Positions 29,210-37,848 of a stretch of 64,000 bases of DNA are shown piece after piece. This stretch comes from Candidatus Binatia bacterium (GTDB lineage Bacteria; Desulfobacterota; Binatia; UBA12015). The stretch is taken from contig JAQWJE010000049.1 in the NCBI GenBank assembly GCA_029248525.1, positions 613,836 through 677,835 on the forward strand, given 5' to 3'. The notes under the pieces are model-generated. The model made no database searches, had not been told where the DNA came from, and saw only the letters and a program-made list of their open reading frames with translations. Positions within the stretch are counted from its first letter, which is position 1. Every line of letters begins with the position of its first letter. The position numbers and the translations under genes were made by a program.

Positions 29210-29665
29210 ATGAGCATGTTCAAAACCGAAAGTCAGGAAGCGTTGGTCGGCGTGGTGGTCGTGGGGCATGGACGCCTTGCTCTGGAAATGGTGGAGACCC
29301 TGTCGTCGGTGGTCGGCCCGTTGGCCGGGGTGCAAGCCGTGGTCTACCAGATGGATGCCGATCCCGAAGAGATCCAGAAATCTCTCCGGACTGCCGTCGA
29401 TAAGGTGGATACCGGAGCTGGTGCGATTATCTTTACGGATATGTTGGGAGATACAGCCTGTAACGCCAGCATGCATGTTGCTGCGGACCGGCAACATGTC
29501 GAGGTGCTGGCCGGGGTGAATATGCCGATGTTGATCAAGTTGACGACCGCAAGGATGGAGATGCGGTCCGCTCCAGATTTGGCCGGCTTCATCCGCCGCT
29601 ACGGCCAGGATCATATTTTCTGGCCGACCGGAGACCGCTCCCTTCAGGCAGGGGCCGGGTGTTGA
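29210..29665 (+). CDS. PTS EIIA of the mannose family
   Basis: 151 residues, an EIIA-Man domain: the active-site His lies in VVVGHGRLALEM, and GAIIFTDMLGDTACNAS is typical. There is no EIIB, EIIC or EIID gene nearby, so this probably acts in phosphorylation signalling rather than sugar uptake. ATG 29210 or 29216 may be the start. The HPr gene begins inside its last codons. Confidence 0.9.
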   Translation: MSMFKTESQEALVGVVVVGHGRLALEMVETLSSVVGPLAGVQAVVYQMDADPEEIQKSLRTAVDKVDTGAGAIIFTDMLGDTACNASMHVAADRQHVEVLAGVNMPMLIKLTTARMEMRSAPDLAGFIRRYGQDHIFWPTGDRSLQAGAGC

Positions 29666-29928
29666 CGCGTTCTTATGACATTGTGAACCGACTCGGGCTT
29701 CATGCGCGCGCGGCGGCACAACTGGTGCAGTTGGCCTCTGGTTTCGCCGCGGAATTGAGCCTTCGCAAAGACGACCAGAGCGTGAACGGCAAGAGCATCA
29801 TGGGCGTCATGATGCTTGCCGCTGGGCAGGGGTCGGTGGTTGAAGCGACCGCCGAGGGCGAAGACGCCAGCGAAATGCTCGATGCTCTGGGGATCCTGAT
29901 CGAAGCTAAATTCAACGAGGACCGCTGA
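29659..29928 (+). CDS. ptsH: Phosphocarrier protein HPr
   Basis: 89 residues from a GTG start. His15 (NRLGLHARAA) accepts phosphate from enzyme I; Ser46 (NGKSIMGVM) is the HprK site, both at canonical positions. The GTG overlaps the EIIA-Man stop. It is the last gene of the block, and no ptsI gene for enzyme I follows, so enzyme I must be encoded elsewhere if this chain works. Confidence 0.95.
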   Translation: MLTRSYDIVNRLGLHARAAAQLVQLASGFAAELSLRKDDQSVNGKSIMGVMMLAAGQGSVVEATAEGEDASEMLDALGILIEAKFNEDR

Positions 29929-29952
29929 GACTCTCGGGATACTCCTGCTGTT

Positions 29953-29971
29953 CTTCGGACCGCTTCCGAAG
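29953..29971. terminator. Possible weak hairpin between convergent ptsH and hemW
   Basis: A 7-bp inverted repeat (CTTCGGA / TCCGAAG) with a 5-base loop lies in the 70-base gap between the convergent 3' ends. There is no T-tract on either side, so intrinsic termination is doubtful. Confidence 0.25.
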
Positions 29972-29998
29972 GCTGCTCGCGTCGAGGGCTTGTCGTTC

Positions 29999-31159
29999 TC
30001 AGAAGAAGGAGGCGAAGATATCGTCTGCGGCGAGCAGCCCCTGCGGTGTCAGCCGCAGCCAATCATCGGACCACTCCAGCATACCCTGCTCGCATAATTC
30101 AGGAATGTGCGGGTAGGCCTCGAGCGTGGGTTCGCCATAGCGGGACTGGAAGTTCCGCGTATCGAGACCGCGGCCTTCGCGGAGAGCGAGCCAGCATACC
30201 TCGCCCATGGCCTGCTGCCGGGTCAGTTCCTCGGATTCGTCCTCGGCCAGTCCGGTGCCCTCAACCGATTCCATATATTCGGCGGGCTCGCGCAGGTTCA
30301 TCCATCGACGACCAAAGGAGTTTTCCGCAGCCTTTCCGGGACGGTAGGAATGGGCCCCGGCGCCGAGTCCGATATAAGGATTGCCGCGCCAATAGGCCTG
30401 ATTGTGGCGCGCTTCGAAACCCGGCCGGGCGAAATTCGAGATCTCGTAGGCCATGAGTCCGGCTGGCGGGAGGACCTTCCGAATTGTTTCAAACATCTCG
30501 GCTTCTTCTTCGTTGCCGAGTCTTTGGACGCGACCACGTTCGAGGTCGCGCGTCAGGGGGGTCCCGGGCTCATAGGTGAGAGAATAGGCAGAGATATGGT
30601 CGGGACCGAAGCTCAGGGCCTCGTCGAGGTCGGCCTGCAGTTCTGCGGCGGTTTGCCCCGGAATCGCATGGATGAGGTCGAGAGAGAGATTCGTGAAGGA
30701 GGCGCTCCGAGCGTCGCGAAGTGCGGTCCGGGAGTCGTCGACTGAATGCTGTCGACCAAGAGCCCGAAGCAGGTGCGGGGTGAAGGTCTGTACGCCGAGA
30801 GAGAGCCGATTGATCCCGGCTTGCCGAAAGCCTCGGAGCCTGTCGAGGTCGATGCTGCCCGGATTCGTCTCGAGAGTAATCTCGGCATTCTCGACAACGG
30901 ATCCTGTTTCTCGAATACCATCCAGCAGCATGGATATTGTTTGCGGCGCAAAGAGGGAGGGTGTTCCGCCGCCCATGAAGATCGTGCCCACCGAGCTTCC
31001 GGCAAACGGACTCTGTTGCATTCGTTGGCGCAGCTCTGCCAGCAGCGCCTTTGCATAACGTTCTTCCGGCCACTTTCGAGCAGCCCGGGTGTTGAAATCG
31101 CAATAAGGGCAGAGCTCCAGACACCAGGGGATGTGGAGATAGATCGAAATCACGCTCAA
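29999..31159 (-). CDS. hemW: Radical SAM haem chaperone HemW-like protein
   Basis: 386 residues. The radical-SAM cluster motif is C13, C17 and C20 (CLELCPYCDF); FMGGGTPSL and the C-terminal HemN_C-like domain follow. It was long annotated as oxygen-independent coproporphyrinogen oxidase, but the cluster lacks the N-terminal features of true HemN, so HemW (haem insertion) is the better call. Its ATG overlaps the lexA stop by 4 bases, giving lexA-hemW coupling. Confidence 0.9.
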   Translation of the reverse strand: MSVISIYLHIPWCLELCPYCDFNTRAARKWPEERYAKALLAELRQRMQQSPFAGSSVGTIFMGGGTPSLFAPQTISMLLDGIRETGSVVENAEITLETNPGSIDLDRLRGFRQAGINRLSLGVQTFTPHLLRALGRQHSVDDSRTALRDARSASFTNLSLDLIHAIPGQTAAELQADLDEALSFGPDHISAYSLTYEPGTPLTRDLERGRVQRLGNEEEAEMFETIRKVLPPAGLMAYEISNFARPGFEARHNQAYWRGNPYIGLGAGAHSYRPGKAAENSFGRRWMNLREPAEYMESVEGTGLAEDESEELTRQQAMGEVCWLALREGRGLDTRNFQSRYGEPTLEAYPHIPELCEQGMLEWSDDWLRLTPQGLLAADDIFASFF

Positions 31160-31779
31160 TAACGACGCATCAAACCGACGATCACGCCCCGGATTTCCAG
31201 ATCACCTTCATGGCAGAGAATCGGCGGGACCTGATCGTTGGCAGGCTGCAGTCGGACGCGCCCACCTTTTTCGCGGAAGAAGCGTTTGATCGTGGCTTCT
31301 CCGTTGAGCACGGCAACAACCGTTTGGCCGTTGTCGGCCAGGGCGCGGCTTTCCACGACCACGAGATCCCCGTCGAGAATGCCATCATCTCGCATGGATT
31401 CGCCGGCAACCTGAAGAACAAAGCTCTCGGCTTTTCGGACGAGCTCTTCGGGGACCGAAACGAATTCGTCATGAAGTTCGGCGGCGATCGGTTTCCCGGC
31501 GGCGGCGAGGCCAAGCAAGGGTAATTCCACACTCTCGGAATGCCGTTGTTGTGGTACGATTTCGACGGCGCGGCTCTGTCCGGGGCGCCGGCGAATCATC
31601 CCTTTGCCTTCCAGATTGCTCAGGTGCTTGTGGACGGTGGCCAGCGAGGTCAGGCCGAAGTTCTCCCCGATTTCTTCGAGAGTCGGCGCGTAGCCGTATT
31701 CGCGAATATAATTGGTGAGGAAATCCAGCAGCTCTTTCTGGCGCCGGGTCATTGTTTTCGAAGATGCCTGCTCAAGCAT
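31156..31779 (-). CDS. lexA: LexA SOS repressor
   Basis: 207 residues. An N-terminal winged helix (TRRQKELLDFLTNYIREYG) is followed by an S24 autopeptidase domain: cleavage site Ala94-Gly95 (LAAAGKP), Ser128 (GESM) and Lys165 (TIKRF). It represses DNA-repair genes until RecA filaments trigger self-cleavage. A second ATG at 31752 (MTRRQKE) is a possible start, and would leave room for an operator upstream. It follows mltG by 54 bases and is coupled to hemW. Confidence 0.95.
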   Translation of the reverse strand: MLEQASSKTMTRRQKELLDFLTNYIREYGYAPTLEEIGENFGLTSLATVHKHLSNLEGKGMIRRRPGQSRAVEIVPQQRHSESVELPLLGLAAAGKPIAAELHDEFVSVPEELVRKAESFVLQVAGESMRDDGILDGDLVVVESRALADNGQTVVAVLNGEATIKRFFREKGGRVRLQPANDQVPPILCHEGDLEIRGVIVGLMRRY

Positions 31780-31783
31780 GGGC

Positions 31784-31798
31784 GAACAATAGGCGAAA
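31784..31798. promoter_or_regulatory. Possible LexA operator upstream of lexA
   Basis: GAAC-N7-GAAA, one mismatch from the GAAC-N7-GAAC (GTTC-N7-GTTC) direct repeat used by alphaproteobacterial LexA proteins. It lies 4 bases before the ATG at 31779, or 31 bases before the alternative ATG at 31752. Autoregulation of lexA is the norm, but the site type for this lineage is not known to me. Confidence 0.3.
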
Positions 31799-31833
31799 AT
31801 CTGTCTCGGAGCAACCAGGGCGGCGAAATCGGT

Positions 31834-32835
31834 TCAGCGGTTTTGACGAATGGCTCGCCGATGTTCCCGGTAGCTGCGGCTGAAGACGTGTGTCCGGTCG
31901 TTCCTGGCGACAAAATAGAGGACTTTCGAGTCATCTGCCGGTCGCACGGCGGCGATCAGGGCGGCTTGGCCGGGATTGGCGATCGGCCCCGGCGGTAGTC
32001 CCTTGATTTTGTAGGTATTATAAGGGCTTTCGCGATCGAGATGGCTCGGTCGCACACGTCCGGTGTTCCCCGGCAAATCGTAGACGGCGGTCGGGTCTGA
32101 CTGCAGTCTCATCCCCCGCCGCAACCGGTTGCGAAAGACGGCGGAAATCAATGCACGTTCGCTGGCGACGGCGGCCTCCTTTTCGATCAGCGAGGCCAGG
32201 GTGACGATTTCCAGAGGGTCGAGGCCGAGTTCGCGGCCTTCTTCCTGCATGCCGGGCGTAAATATTGTGAAGAATCGTTCGGTCATATGGCGAAGGATTT
32301 CTGCGGGCGGTGCGCCGGCGGCGAAGGCGTATGTGTCCGGGAAGAGAAACCCCTCCAGAGTCGGAGCGGGGACGCCCAGATTGGCAGCGAAGGTGGGGTC
32401 CCGACCGAGTTTCAGAAAACGCTCGGCATCGCCCAGCCCACCACTCGCCAAAGCGTCTGCCGTCTCCTGCAGGGTCAAGCCTTCGGGGATCACCACGAAG
32501 TCCAGCTTTTGTGGTCCACTGACCAGAGCTTCGAGAAGTTCTCCCGTCGTCGCATTCCCCTGGAATTCGTAGTTCCCGCTGCGGATGTTCCTGTCGATGC
32601 CGCGCCAGCGCGCCAGCAGAACGAAGAGGCGTGGTTCGCGAAGCAGATTCGCCGACTTAAGGGTTTCCCCTAGCGTCGATAGCGACATCCCGGTTTTCAC
32701 CGACACGACGACCGCAGGATTTTGCACGGGACCTCTCGCCTCGAGGCTTTGGCGCAAGGCGACACTCATGCTGATCGCGCCGATCAACGCGATCAGCAGC
32801 AGGGCGCCAAGAATCTTTTGCAGCGAGAGTGTCAT
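31834..32835 (-). CDS. mltG: Endolytic transglycosylase MltG
   Basis: 333 residues. A single N-terminal helix (ILGALLLIALIGAISMSVAL) anchors a periplasmic YceG domain with a LysM-like part and the catalytic Glu in ASLIEKEAAV; GLPPGPIANPG is diagnostic. It cuts nascent glycan and sets strand length. The start at 32835 is chosen because upstream codons of the long open frame lack homology and cross the divergent M23 gene. Confidence 0.93.
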   Translation of the reverse strand: MTLSLQKILGALLLIALIGAISMSVALRQSLEARGPVQNPAVVVSVKTGMSLSTLGETLKSANLLREPRLFVLLARWRGIDRNIRSGNYEFQGNATTGELLEALVSGPQKLDFVVIPEGLTLQETADALASGGLGDAERFLKLGRDPTFAANLGVPAPTLEGFLFPDTYAFAAGAPPAEILRHMTERFFTIFTPGMQEEGRELGLDPLEIVTLASLIEKEAAVASERALISAVFRNRLRRGMRLQSDPTAVYDLPGNTGRVRPSHLDRESPYNTYKIKGLPPGPIANPGQAALIAAVRPADDSKVLYFVARNDRTHVFSRSYREHRRAIRQNR

Positions 32836-32895
32836 TTGCTTTTCAAACGTAAGGTCTTCGATGTTGTTTCGAAAGGCCACCAAGATTGGCAACAA

Positions 32896-32923
32896 GTTGA
32901 CAATTGTGGAAACAATTGCGAAC
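32896..32923. promoter_or_regulatory. 28-bp dyad between divergent mltG and M23 peptidase genes
   Basis: GTT-NN-CAATTGT-NNNN-ACAATTG-NN-AAC: two perfect 7-bp arms around GGAA plus matching outer GTT/AAC triplets. A TTGACA hexamer (32897-32902) sits inside one half. The site is 60 bases from the mltG start and 12 from the M23 start, where a dimeric repressor could cover both promoters. A terminator is unlikely, as there is no T-tract. Confidence 0.5.
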
Positions 32924-32935
32924 TGAAGTTGTCGT

Positions 32936-34408
32936 TTGGGGGGATTCGAGCTGCATTTACCGAAGGAATTCGACGCAGCGGTGAGGGGTGGTGGTCGACG
33001 CCGTCTTCTGCCGATATGCGTAACTGCCTTGTTGTTGGGAGGAGCTATCGTGATCGGGGATCCGGTCTCGGTTGCTCGCCAGGATGCCCACGCGGGCAAT
33101 GCGGCGGGGGAGGGGCGTTTTATCCTTCCTCCGGTGCCTCTGGAGAATCCTTTCGCGCCGCGTGCGGGTACCTGCGCACCGACGCAAAAGCAGAAGTTCC
33201 TCCGAACCGGAAAGCCGGCTTCGGTCAGGCCGGCGATCGCCGGTGTACGTGGGGGCGACCTGCAGCCGGCCATTCGTGCGCGCATCGAGAAAACGCAGAC
33301 CGTCCGAAGCGGGGATACCTTCACCGCTCTGATGCGCCGGATGGGTGTTCGCTCGGCGGAGTCGCTGCGCTGGTATCGAGCTGCCAAACCGGTTTTTGAT
33401 CTGTCCCGACTTCGCCCGGGTCGGGAGATGACCATCTTCTTCGATCCCGACGAGCAGTCGCTCGAAGAGATTCATTACGAAGTCGACCAGTTCGAGCTTG
33501 TCGTAGTCGAGCGCGCTCCGGACGGTTCCCTCGAGTCGCGACTCTCCGAAGCACCGGCCATGGTGGAGATCCGTGGCGCCGGTGGTTCGATCGGCTCCAG
33601 CATCACCGCCGATTGCATGGCGGCGGATGTCCCGCAGCCGGTCGTGCAGAAACTCAGTGATATTTTCGCATGGGAAATCGATTTTCGTCGCCTGCAGCGT
33701 GGGGACCAGTTCCGGGTTCTCTACGAGGTGAAGCGAAGTCTCGATGGCAAGATCACTCGAACAGGTAATGTGATTGCCGCCGAAGTCGTCACGGGGAACA
33801 AGACCCATATCGCGCTCCGACATGAGGACGATCGGGGTCGGGCCGGCTATTTTGATCTGGAAGGGCGACCCGTGGCGATGTCTGCCGTTCGTTATCCTGT
33901 CGAATTCACGCGGATCTCATCGAAGTTCAGTCGTTCGCGCAAACATCCAGTCTTCGGGCGACGACGTCCCCACCTGGGGGTTGATTTTGCGGCGCCCCGA
34001 GGAACTCCCGTCCGCGCGATTGCCGGCGGCCGTATTGTTTACGCTGGCCGTAAGGGACAACTCGGACGGGCTGTACGAATCGATCACGAAACGCCATCCC
34101 GCTACGATTCGATTTACGGCCATCTGCACCGAATTGCCAAGGGCGTCAAGCGCGGCGGTTGGGTGCAAAAAGGTCAGGTGATCGGCACCGTGGGCAGCAC
34201 AGGCGCTGCGACGGGACCCCATCTTCATTTCTCGCTGGTCGAGGGGAAGACATACGTAGATCCCCTCAAGGCACTTCCGGCGGCAGCCGCTTCTACACTC
34301 AAACGCCCTGGCCCCGACTTTCATGAGCGCAAGGGCGAGATCGTTCAGGCCATGGCGGGCCTTGCGGCCGAAGGCCCCGTGCGCCTGACTCTGCTCGACG
34401 ATATTTGA
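32936..34408 (+). CDS. LysM-containing M23 metallopeptidase
   Basis: Up to 490 residues. After a basic N-terminus, one hydrophobic segment (LPICVTALLLGGAIVIG) serves as signal or anchor. A LysM/OapA-like domain (VRSGDTFTALMRRMGV) and a beta-rich middle follow, then a C-terminal lysostaphin-type M23 domain with zinc ligands in HLGVDFAAPRG and GPHLHFSL. It cleaves peptidoglycan cross-links in the periplasm. The start is uncertain: TTG 32936 or GTG 32981. Divergent from mltG, so two wall enzymes share one control region. Confidence 0.88.
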   Translation: MGGFELHLPKEFDAAVRGGGRRRLLPICVTALLLGGAIVIGDPVSVARQDAHAGNAAGEGRFILPPVPLENPFAPRAGTCAPTQKQKFLRTGKPASVRPAIAGVRGGDLQPAIRARIEKTQTVRSGDTFTALMRRMGVRSAESLRWYRAAKPVFDLSRLRPGREMTIFFDPDEQSLEEIHYEVDQFELVVVERAPDGSLESRLSEAPAMVEIRGAGGSIGSSITADCMAADVPQPVVQKLSDIFAWEIDFRRLQRGDQFRVLYEVKRSLDGKITRTGNVIAAEVVTGNKTHIALRHEDDRGRAGYFDLEGRPVAMSAVRYPVEFTRISSKFSRSRKHPVFGRRRPHLGVDFAAPRGTPVRAIAGGRIVYAGRKGQLGRAVRIDHETPSRYDSIYGHLHRIAKGVKRGGWVQKGQVIGTVGSTGAATGPHLHFSLVEGKTYVDPLKALPAAAASTLKRPGPDFHERKGEIVQAMAGLAAEGPVRLTLLDDI

Positions 34409-34435
34409 TCGCGACCAGAGCCTCTGGCTCTCGCG

Positions 34436-35878
34436 TCAGGACCAGGGTCGAAAGAGGGCGTGGAAGCCGTGCGGAACTCGGTGCGGGAGGCGCGCTGTTG
34501 CGATCGGTCCGTCCTCGACGTGCAACGCATCGAGGAGCAACAATTCAGAGATATCTTCTTCTCCGCGCCAGGCCAGCGTCAGCACATAGCCGTCTCCTTC
34601 GCCGGACGGGTTCGCTCGTGGCACAAAGACGGGTTCTCCCAAAAGATCGGTTGATGGCAAAGAGAATGTTTTGACGTCACCGCGCAGGCGATCACTATGC
34701 GCTACAGCGTTGTTGGAGAAACCGGGGGGGTGTTCTCCCACCGCTCCGGCGAACCAGCCATGCCGGTAGGGGCCACAGGCGAAACTTTCATCGATGCGCG
34801 GAAACTCTCCGCGGACAGGGGCGATTTCCTCGCTGCGGAGTTGGCCCGAGACGAGGTCGAGGTCCCAATGGTGCAGGCTGGCTTCGGCTGATGCACGAGC
34901 CGGCAATGAGCCGTCGGCAAATGGGAAGAGCGGAGGTGCCTCGAATTGCAGAACGTCTGCCTGTATTCTCTTGCCGGACTCTCCGGGCACGTCCCATGCG
35001 TTCATATAATGAAAGACGAAGGCCGGGTCGGCTTCGATCCAGCGAACTTCTTCGCTCCGACTTCCGCGAGGCAGCACGGCTAGCCAGGAGTTTTTCTCGG
35101 GCTCCCAGGCGAAAGCAGACTGCTTGTTCAGGGCTCGTTCAATCGAGAAGGTCAGCGGAAATACCGGAACAACGATAAACTCACGGGTGACGATCATGTC
35201 GTGAACCATCGCGGCAAAAGGTGCGCGGAACTTTCGTTGGTAGATCAGCCGCCCATCCGGGGCGATCTCTCCGCACGAAATCGTATCGCTGCCGACGCCA
35301 TCGGCCATGTATCCGAAGAAAACCAGATTGCCGGTCGCCGGATCGATATGAGGGTGTGCGCTGAAGGGACCACCGTGGGCCCCTCCGAAATCGTTGACCT
35401 CGAGCGTTGCAAGACTGAGCGGGTCAAAGGCCAGAGGCGCATGACCCTCTTCCAGAGCGTAGAGTGCTCCGTGATGCCAGGTCATCGCCGTATTGGCCAC
35501 GCCATTGGATGTTCGATCCGCGAAGCTGGGGTCGTCGTTGGTCGGGTCGAAGGGATTGATCAGGGCACGGTTTGCCGCCGCTTCGGCGCGCCGTTTTTCC
35601 GTTTGCAGGTAGCGGTTGCGGTAAGCCACGTTCCCGCCGTCAATATGGAAGGCATGCACCATGCCGTCGCCAGCAAACCAGTGGTAGAAACCGCCCCGCG
35701 GGGGGAAAGCCGGATTGGGTCCGATTCGGTAGAAGCTGCCTCGGACTTCCTCTGGCCAGCGACCAGTTGTTTCGAGGGTGGCGTGGTCGAGCTCGGCATG
35801 GAGTGGCGCGAAATTGCTCCGCAGATTCGGATGGTTGGGGAACCCTTCGGGAACACCCCCGGGATAAGCTGAGACCAT
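34436..35878 (-). CDS. Carotenoid cleavage oxygenase (RPE65 family)
   Basis: 480 residues. A seven-bladed propeller iron(II) enzyme that cleaves conjugated or stilbene-like double bonds with oxygen. Four iron-binding His are visible in order: HPHIDP, MVHDMIV, FHYMNAW and VPHGFHALF; FAGDGMVHAF and RIGPNP are also diagnostic. ATG 35878 has AGGAG seven bases upstream, while ATG 35884 lies almost inside that site, so 35878 is chosen. It is 17 bases after the DUF1015 gene on the same strand. Substrate unknown; no carotenoid biosynthesis genes are nearby. Confidence 0.9.
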   Translation of the reverse strand: MVSAYPGGVPEGFPNHPNLRSNFAPLHAELDHATLETTGRWPEEVRGSFYRIGPNPAFPPRGGFYHWFAGDGMVHAFHIDGGNVAYRNRYLQTEKRRAEAAANRALINPFDPTNDDPSFADRTSNGVANTAMTWHHGALYALEEGHAPLAFDPLSLATLEVNDFGGAHGGPFSAHPHIDPATGNLVFFGYMADGVGSDTISCGEIAPDGRLIYQRKFRAPFAAMVHDMIVTREFIVVPVFPLTFSIERALNKQSAFAWEPEKNSWLAVLPRGSRSEEVRWIEADPAFVFHYMNAWDVPGESGKRIQADVLQFEAPPLFPFADGSLPARASAEASLHHWDLDLVSGQLRSEEIAPVRGEFPRIDESFACGPYRHGWFAGAVGEHPPGFSNNAVAHSDRLRGDVKTFSLPSTDLLGEPVFVPRANPSGEGDGYVLTLAWRGEEDISELLLLDALHVEDGPIATARLPHRVPHGFHALFRPWS

Positions 35879-35895
35879 GCTCATTCTCCTTATGA

Positions 35896-37125
35896 CTAGT
35901 CGATAGGATTGTATGCGATTCCACTTGGAACTTTGGGATAAAAATAGGTGGACTTCTGCGGCATGGTCAATGCGGCTCGCGAGATGCTCAAAACGTCTTC
36001 GACGCTGGGCGGGGGAAGCAGAATTGCGATCTCGGCTTTGCCTGAGTTTACCGCATCGATCGTTTCGGTTTCATCGTGAGTATAGATGAACTGATCGTTG
36101 GGGATCTCCGGCATCAGGACGTTGTGCAGGAAAGTAACGTCGAGAATCGCCAGCTCCGGGGCAATCGCCGCAAGCTCTTTCCGCGCCCCCTCTCCGGGTT
36201 CGAGCAATAAAGCTCGGCCGTCGGGCAGCAGGGCGCCAAGGCGTGGCTGGCGTTCCCCTTCCTGAGGCGCGTCGAGTGCTTGCCAGAGTGCCTGACCATC
36301 CTTCATTTCGGTTATCGAGCAAAGCGTCTTGCAGCGATCGACAAAGGTTTCGAGTTGGGGGGCCGTCTTCGGAATGCGGTGGGTAGGGAGCACCGCAAGG
36401 CCCGCATCACGCGTCGAACAGAGATGGCAAAGGAGAAAATCGAAATCCTGCGCCCCCTCCCCGGGGGCTTCGGCCCGACGTTCGTCGCGATAGCCGAGAG
36501 CGGTTTCGTAGCGATGGTGACCGTCCGCGATGAAAACCTGTTGCGCTGCCATGCGTTCTTCGAGCTGTTGGAGGACCTTGGGATCCGTGATCTTCCAGAT
36601 GCGCTGTTGCACGCCCTTGTCATCTTCGAAGTCGGCAATTGAAATCGCGTCGCTGGCCAATTCGTCCAACCCGAGCGGCGCATCGACGAATCCGAAGATC
36701 GGACTGAGGTTGGTGCGGCAAGCGCGAATCAGGCGCAGGCGGTCTTCCTTGGGCCCCGTCAGGGTTCGTTCGTGCGGCAGGACGATATTATCCTCGAATT
36801 TTTCGAGTTGCAGCGTGGTGAGCAAGCCCCAGCGTTGGTAGTCGCGGCCCCCTGCGGAGAATCCCTGGCAGGAGAGAAACATGGAAGCCTCCTCTTCTCG
36901 CGCGATCAGACCACGAGTCTTCCAGTCCGCGAGCAGGTCGGCCGCCGCGGTATATTTCTCTTCACCGCGGGGCAGAATGACGTGGATCGCTCCAGCCTCG
37001 CGCCGCGCGGCCAGCGACTCGCGCTCCTCGGGACTGATCACATCGTAGGGTGGGGCGATCAGCTCGGCGAGTGGTCCTGCGGTATCGGTGTAACGGAAAG
37101 GTCGGAAAGGTCGAATGACAGCCAC
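35896..37125 (-). CDS. DUF1015 family protein
   Basis: 409 residues, GTG start with GGAGG five bases upstream. IRPFRPFRY, LIAPPYDVIS and the conserved FIADGHHRYETALGYRDE identify the DUF1015 family (SERK-like), whose biochemical role is not established. Cytoplasmic, no signal peptide. Probably cotranscribed with the carotenoid oxygenase gene. Confidence 0.88.
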   Translation of the reverse strand: MAVIRPFRPFRYTDTAGPLAELIAPPYDVISPEERESLAARREAGAIHVILPRGEEKYTAAADLLADWKTRGLIAREEEASMFLSCQGFSAGGRDYQRWGLLTTLQLEKFEDNIVLPHERTLTGPKEDRLRLIRACRTNLSPIFGFVDAPLGLDELASDAISIADFEDDKGVQQRIWKITDPKVLQQLEERMAAQQVFIADGHHRYETALGYRDERRAEAPGEGAQDFDFLLCHLCSTRDAGLAVLPTHRIPKTAPQLETFVDRCKTLCSITEMKDGQALWQALDAPQEGERQPRLGALLPDGRALLLEPGEGARKELAAIAPELAILDVTFLHNVLMPEIPNDQFIYTHDETETIDAVNSGKAEIAILLPPPSVEDVLSISRAALTMPQKSTYFYPKVPSGIAYNPID

Positions 37126-37239
37126 GAATTCCTCCAGCGATGACGCCTCACGCGCCCAAAAGGGTCCCGAAAAAGAACCATTGCTCTTCTAGCGAAAGAG
37201 GAGATTCGATCCAGTCACCCGGACAGCTTTTCTGGCGGC

Positions 37240-37836
37240 CTAATCGAGCTTCTGGCGCAGGGATTCCTCGGAAATGGTTCCACTGCGAAGGATTTTCAGG
37301 GGTGGGCCGGGAATGACGACCGTCGAGGCCTCCCCGTCACGGGGACCATCATCGAGGTATACGGCAACATCCTTGTCAAAATAGGCGCGAGCGCCGCGAG
37401 CTCCCGGTGCGGGGGGCAGCCCGGTGGGATTCGCGCTGGGGGCGCAGATGGGGCGGCCCAGCTCGCGAGAAAGTCGCGCGGCGACAGGATCGCTGCTGAC
37501 CCGGAGGCCGATGGTTTGATCTCCCACGATCGCTTCGGGCAGGTTTTCCCGGGCGGGAAGCACCAGAGTGAGGGGCCCTGGCCAGTAGCTCTCGGCGAGT
37601 CGAGTTGCTGCGGGGGAGAAATCGGAAGTCAGTTGGTCGGCCATGGAAGTTTCCCCGAGAATCACGGCCAGGGGCTTTCCGGCCGGTCGCTTTTTGGCGT
37701 CACATAAGCGCGCCACCGCTTCCGGGTTGAGCGCATCACAGCCGATGCCGTAGAGAGTTTCGGTCGGAAAGACGATCAATTCGCCGTTGCGAAGGGCTTC
37801 CAGGGCCTGTTGGATTTGTTCGTCGGTCGCGCTCAT
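37240..37836 (-). CDS. tsaC: L-threonylcarbamoyladenylate synthase
   Basis: 198 residues, the short YrdC/TsaC form without the Sua5 C-terminal domain. VFPTETLYGIGCDA, KRPAGKPLAVI and the SANPTGLPPA segment are diagnostic. It makes threonylcarbamoyl-AMP for the t6A modification of tRNA. AGGAG lies eight bases upstream of the ATG. It is the last gene of the alr-purH-purD-tsaC run, 12 bases after purD. Confidence 0.92.
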   Translation of the reverse strand: MSATDEQIQQALEALRNGELIVFPTETLYGIGCDALNPEAVARLCDAKKRPAGKPLAVILGETSMADQLTSDFSPAATRLAESYWPGPLTLVLPARENLPEAIVGDQTIGLRVSSDPVAARLSRELGRPICAPSANPTGLPPAPGARGARAYFDKDVAVYLDDGPRDGEASTVVIPGPPLKILRSGTISEESLRQKLD

Positions 37837-37848
37837 GGAGATTTCTCC

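Noticed and set aside
34415-34427. Palindrome CCAGAGCCTCTGG between convergent genes as a terminator
   Set aside because: The workable stem is only 5 bp with no T-tract on either strand.
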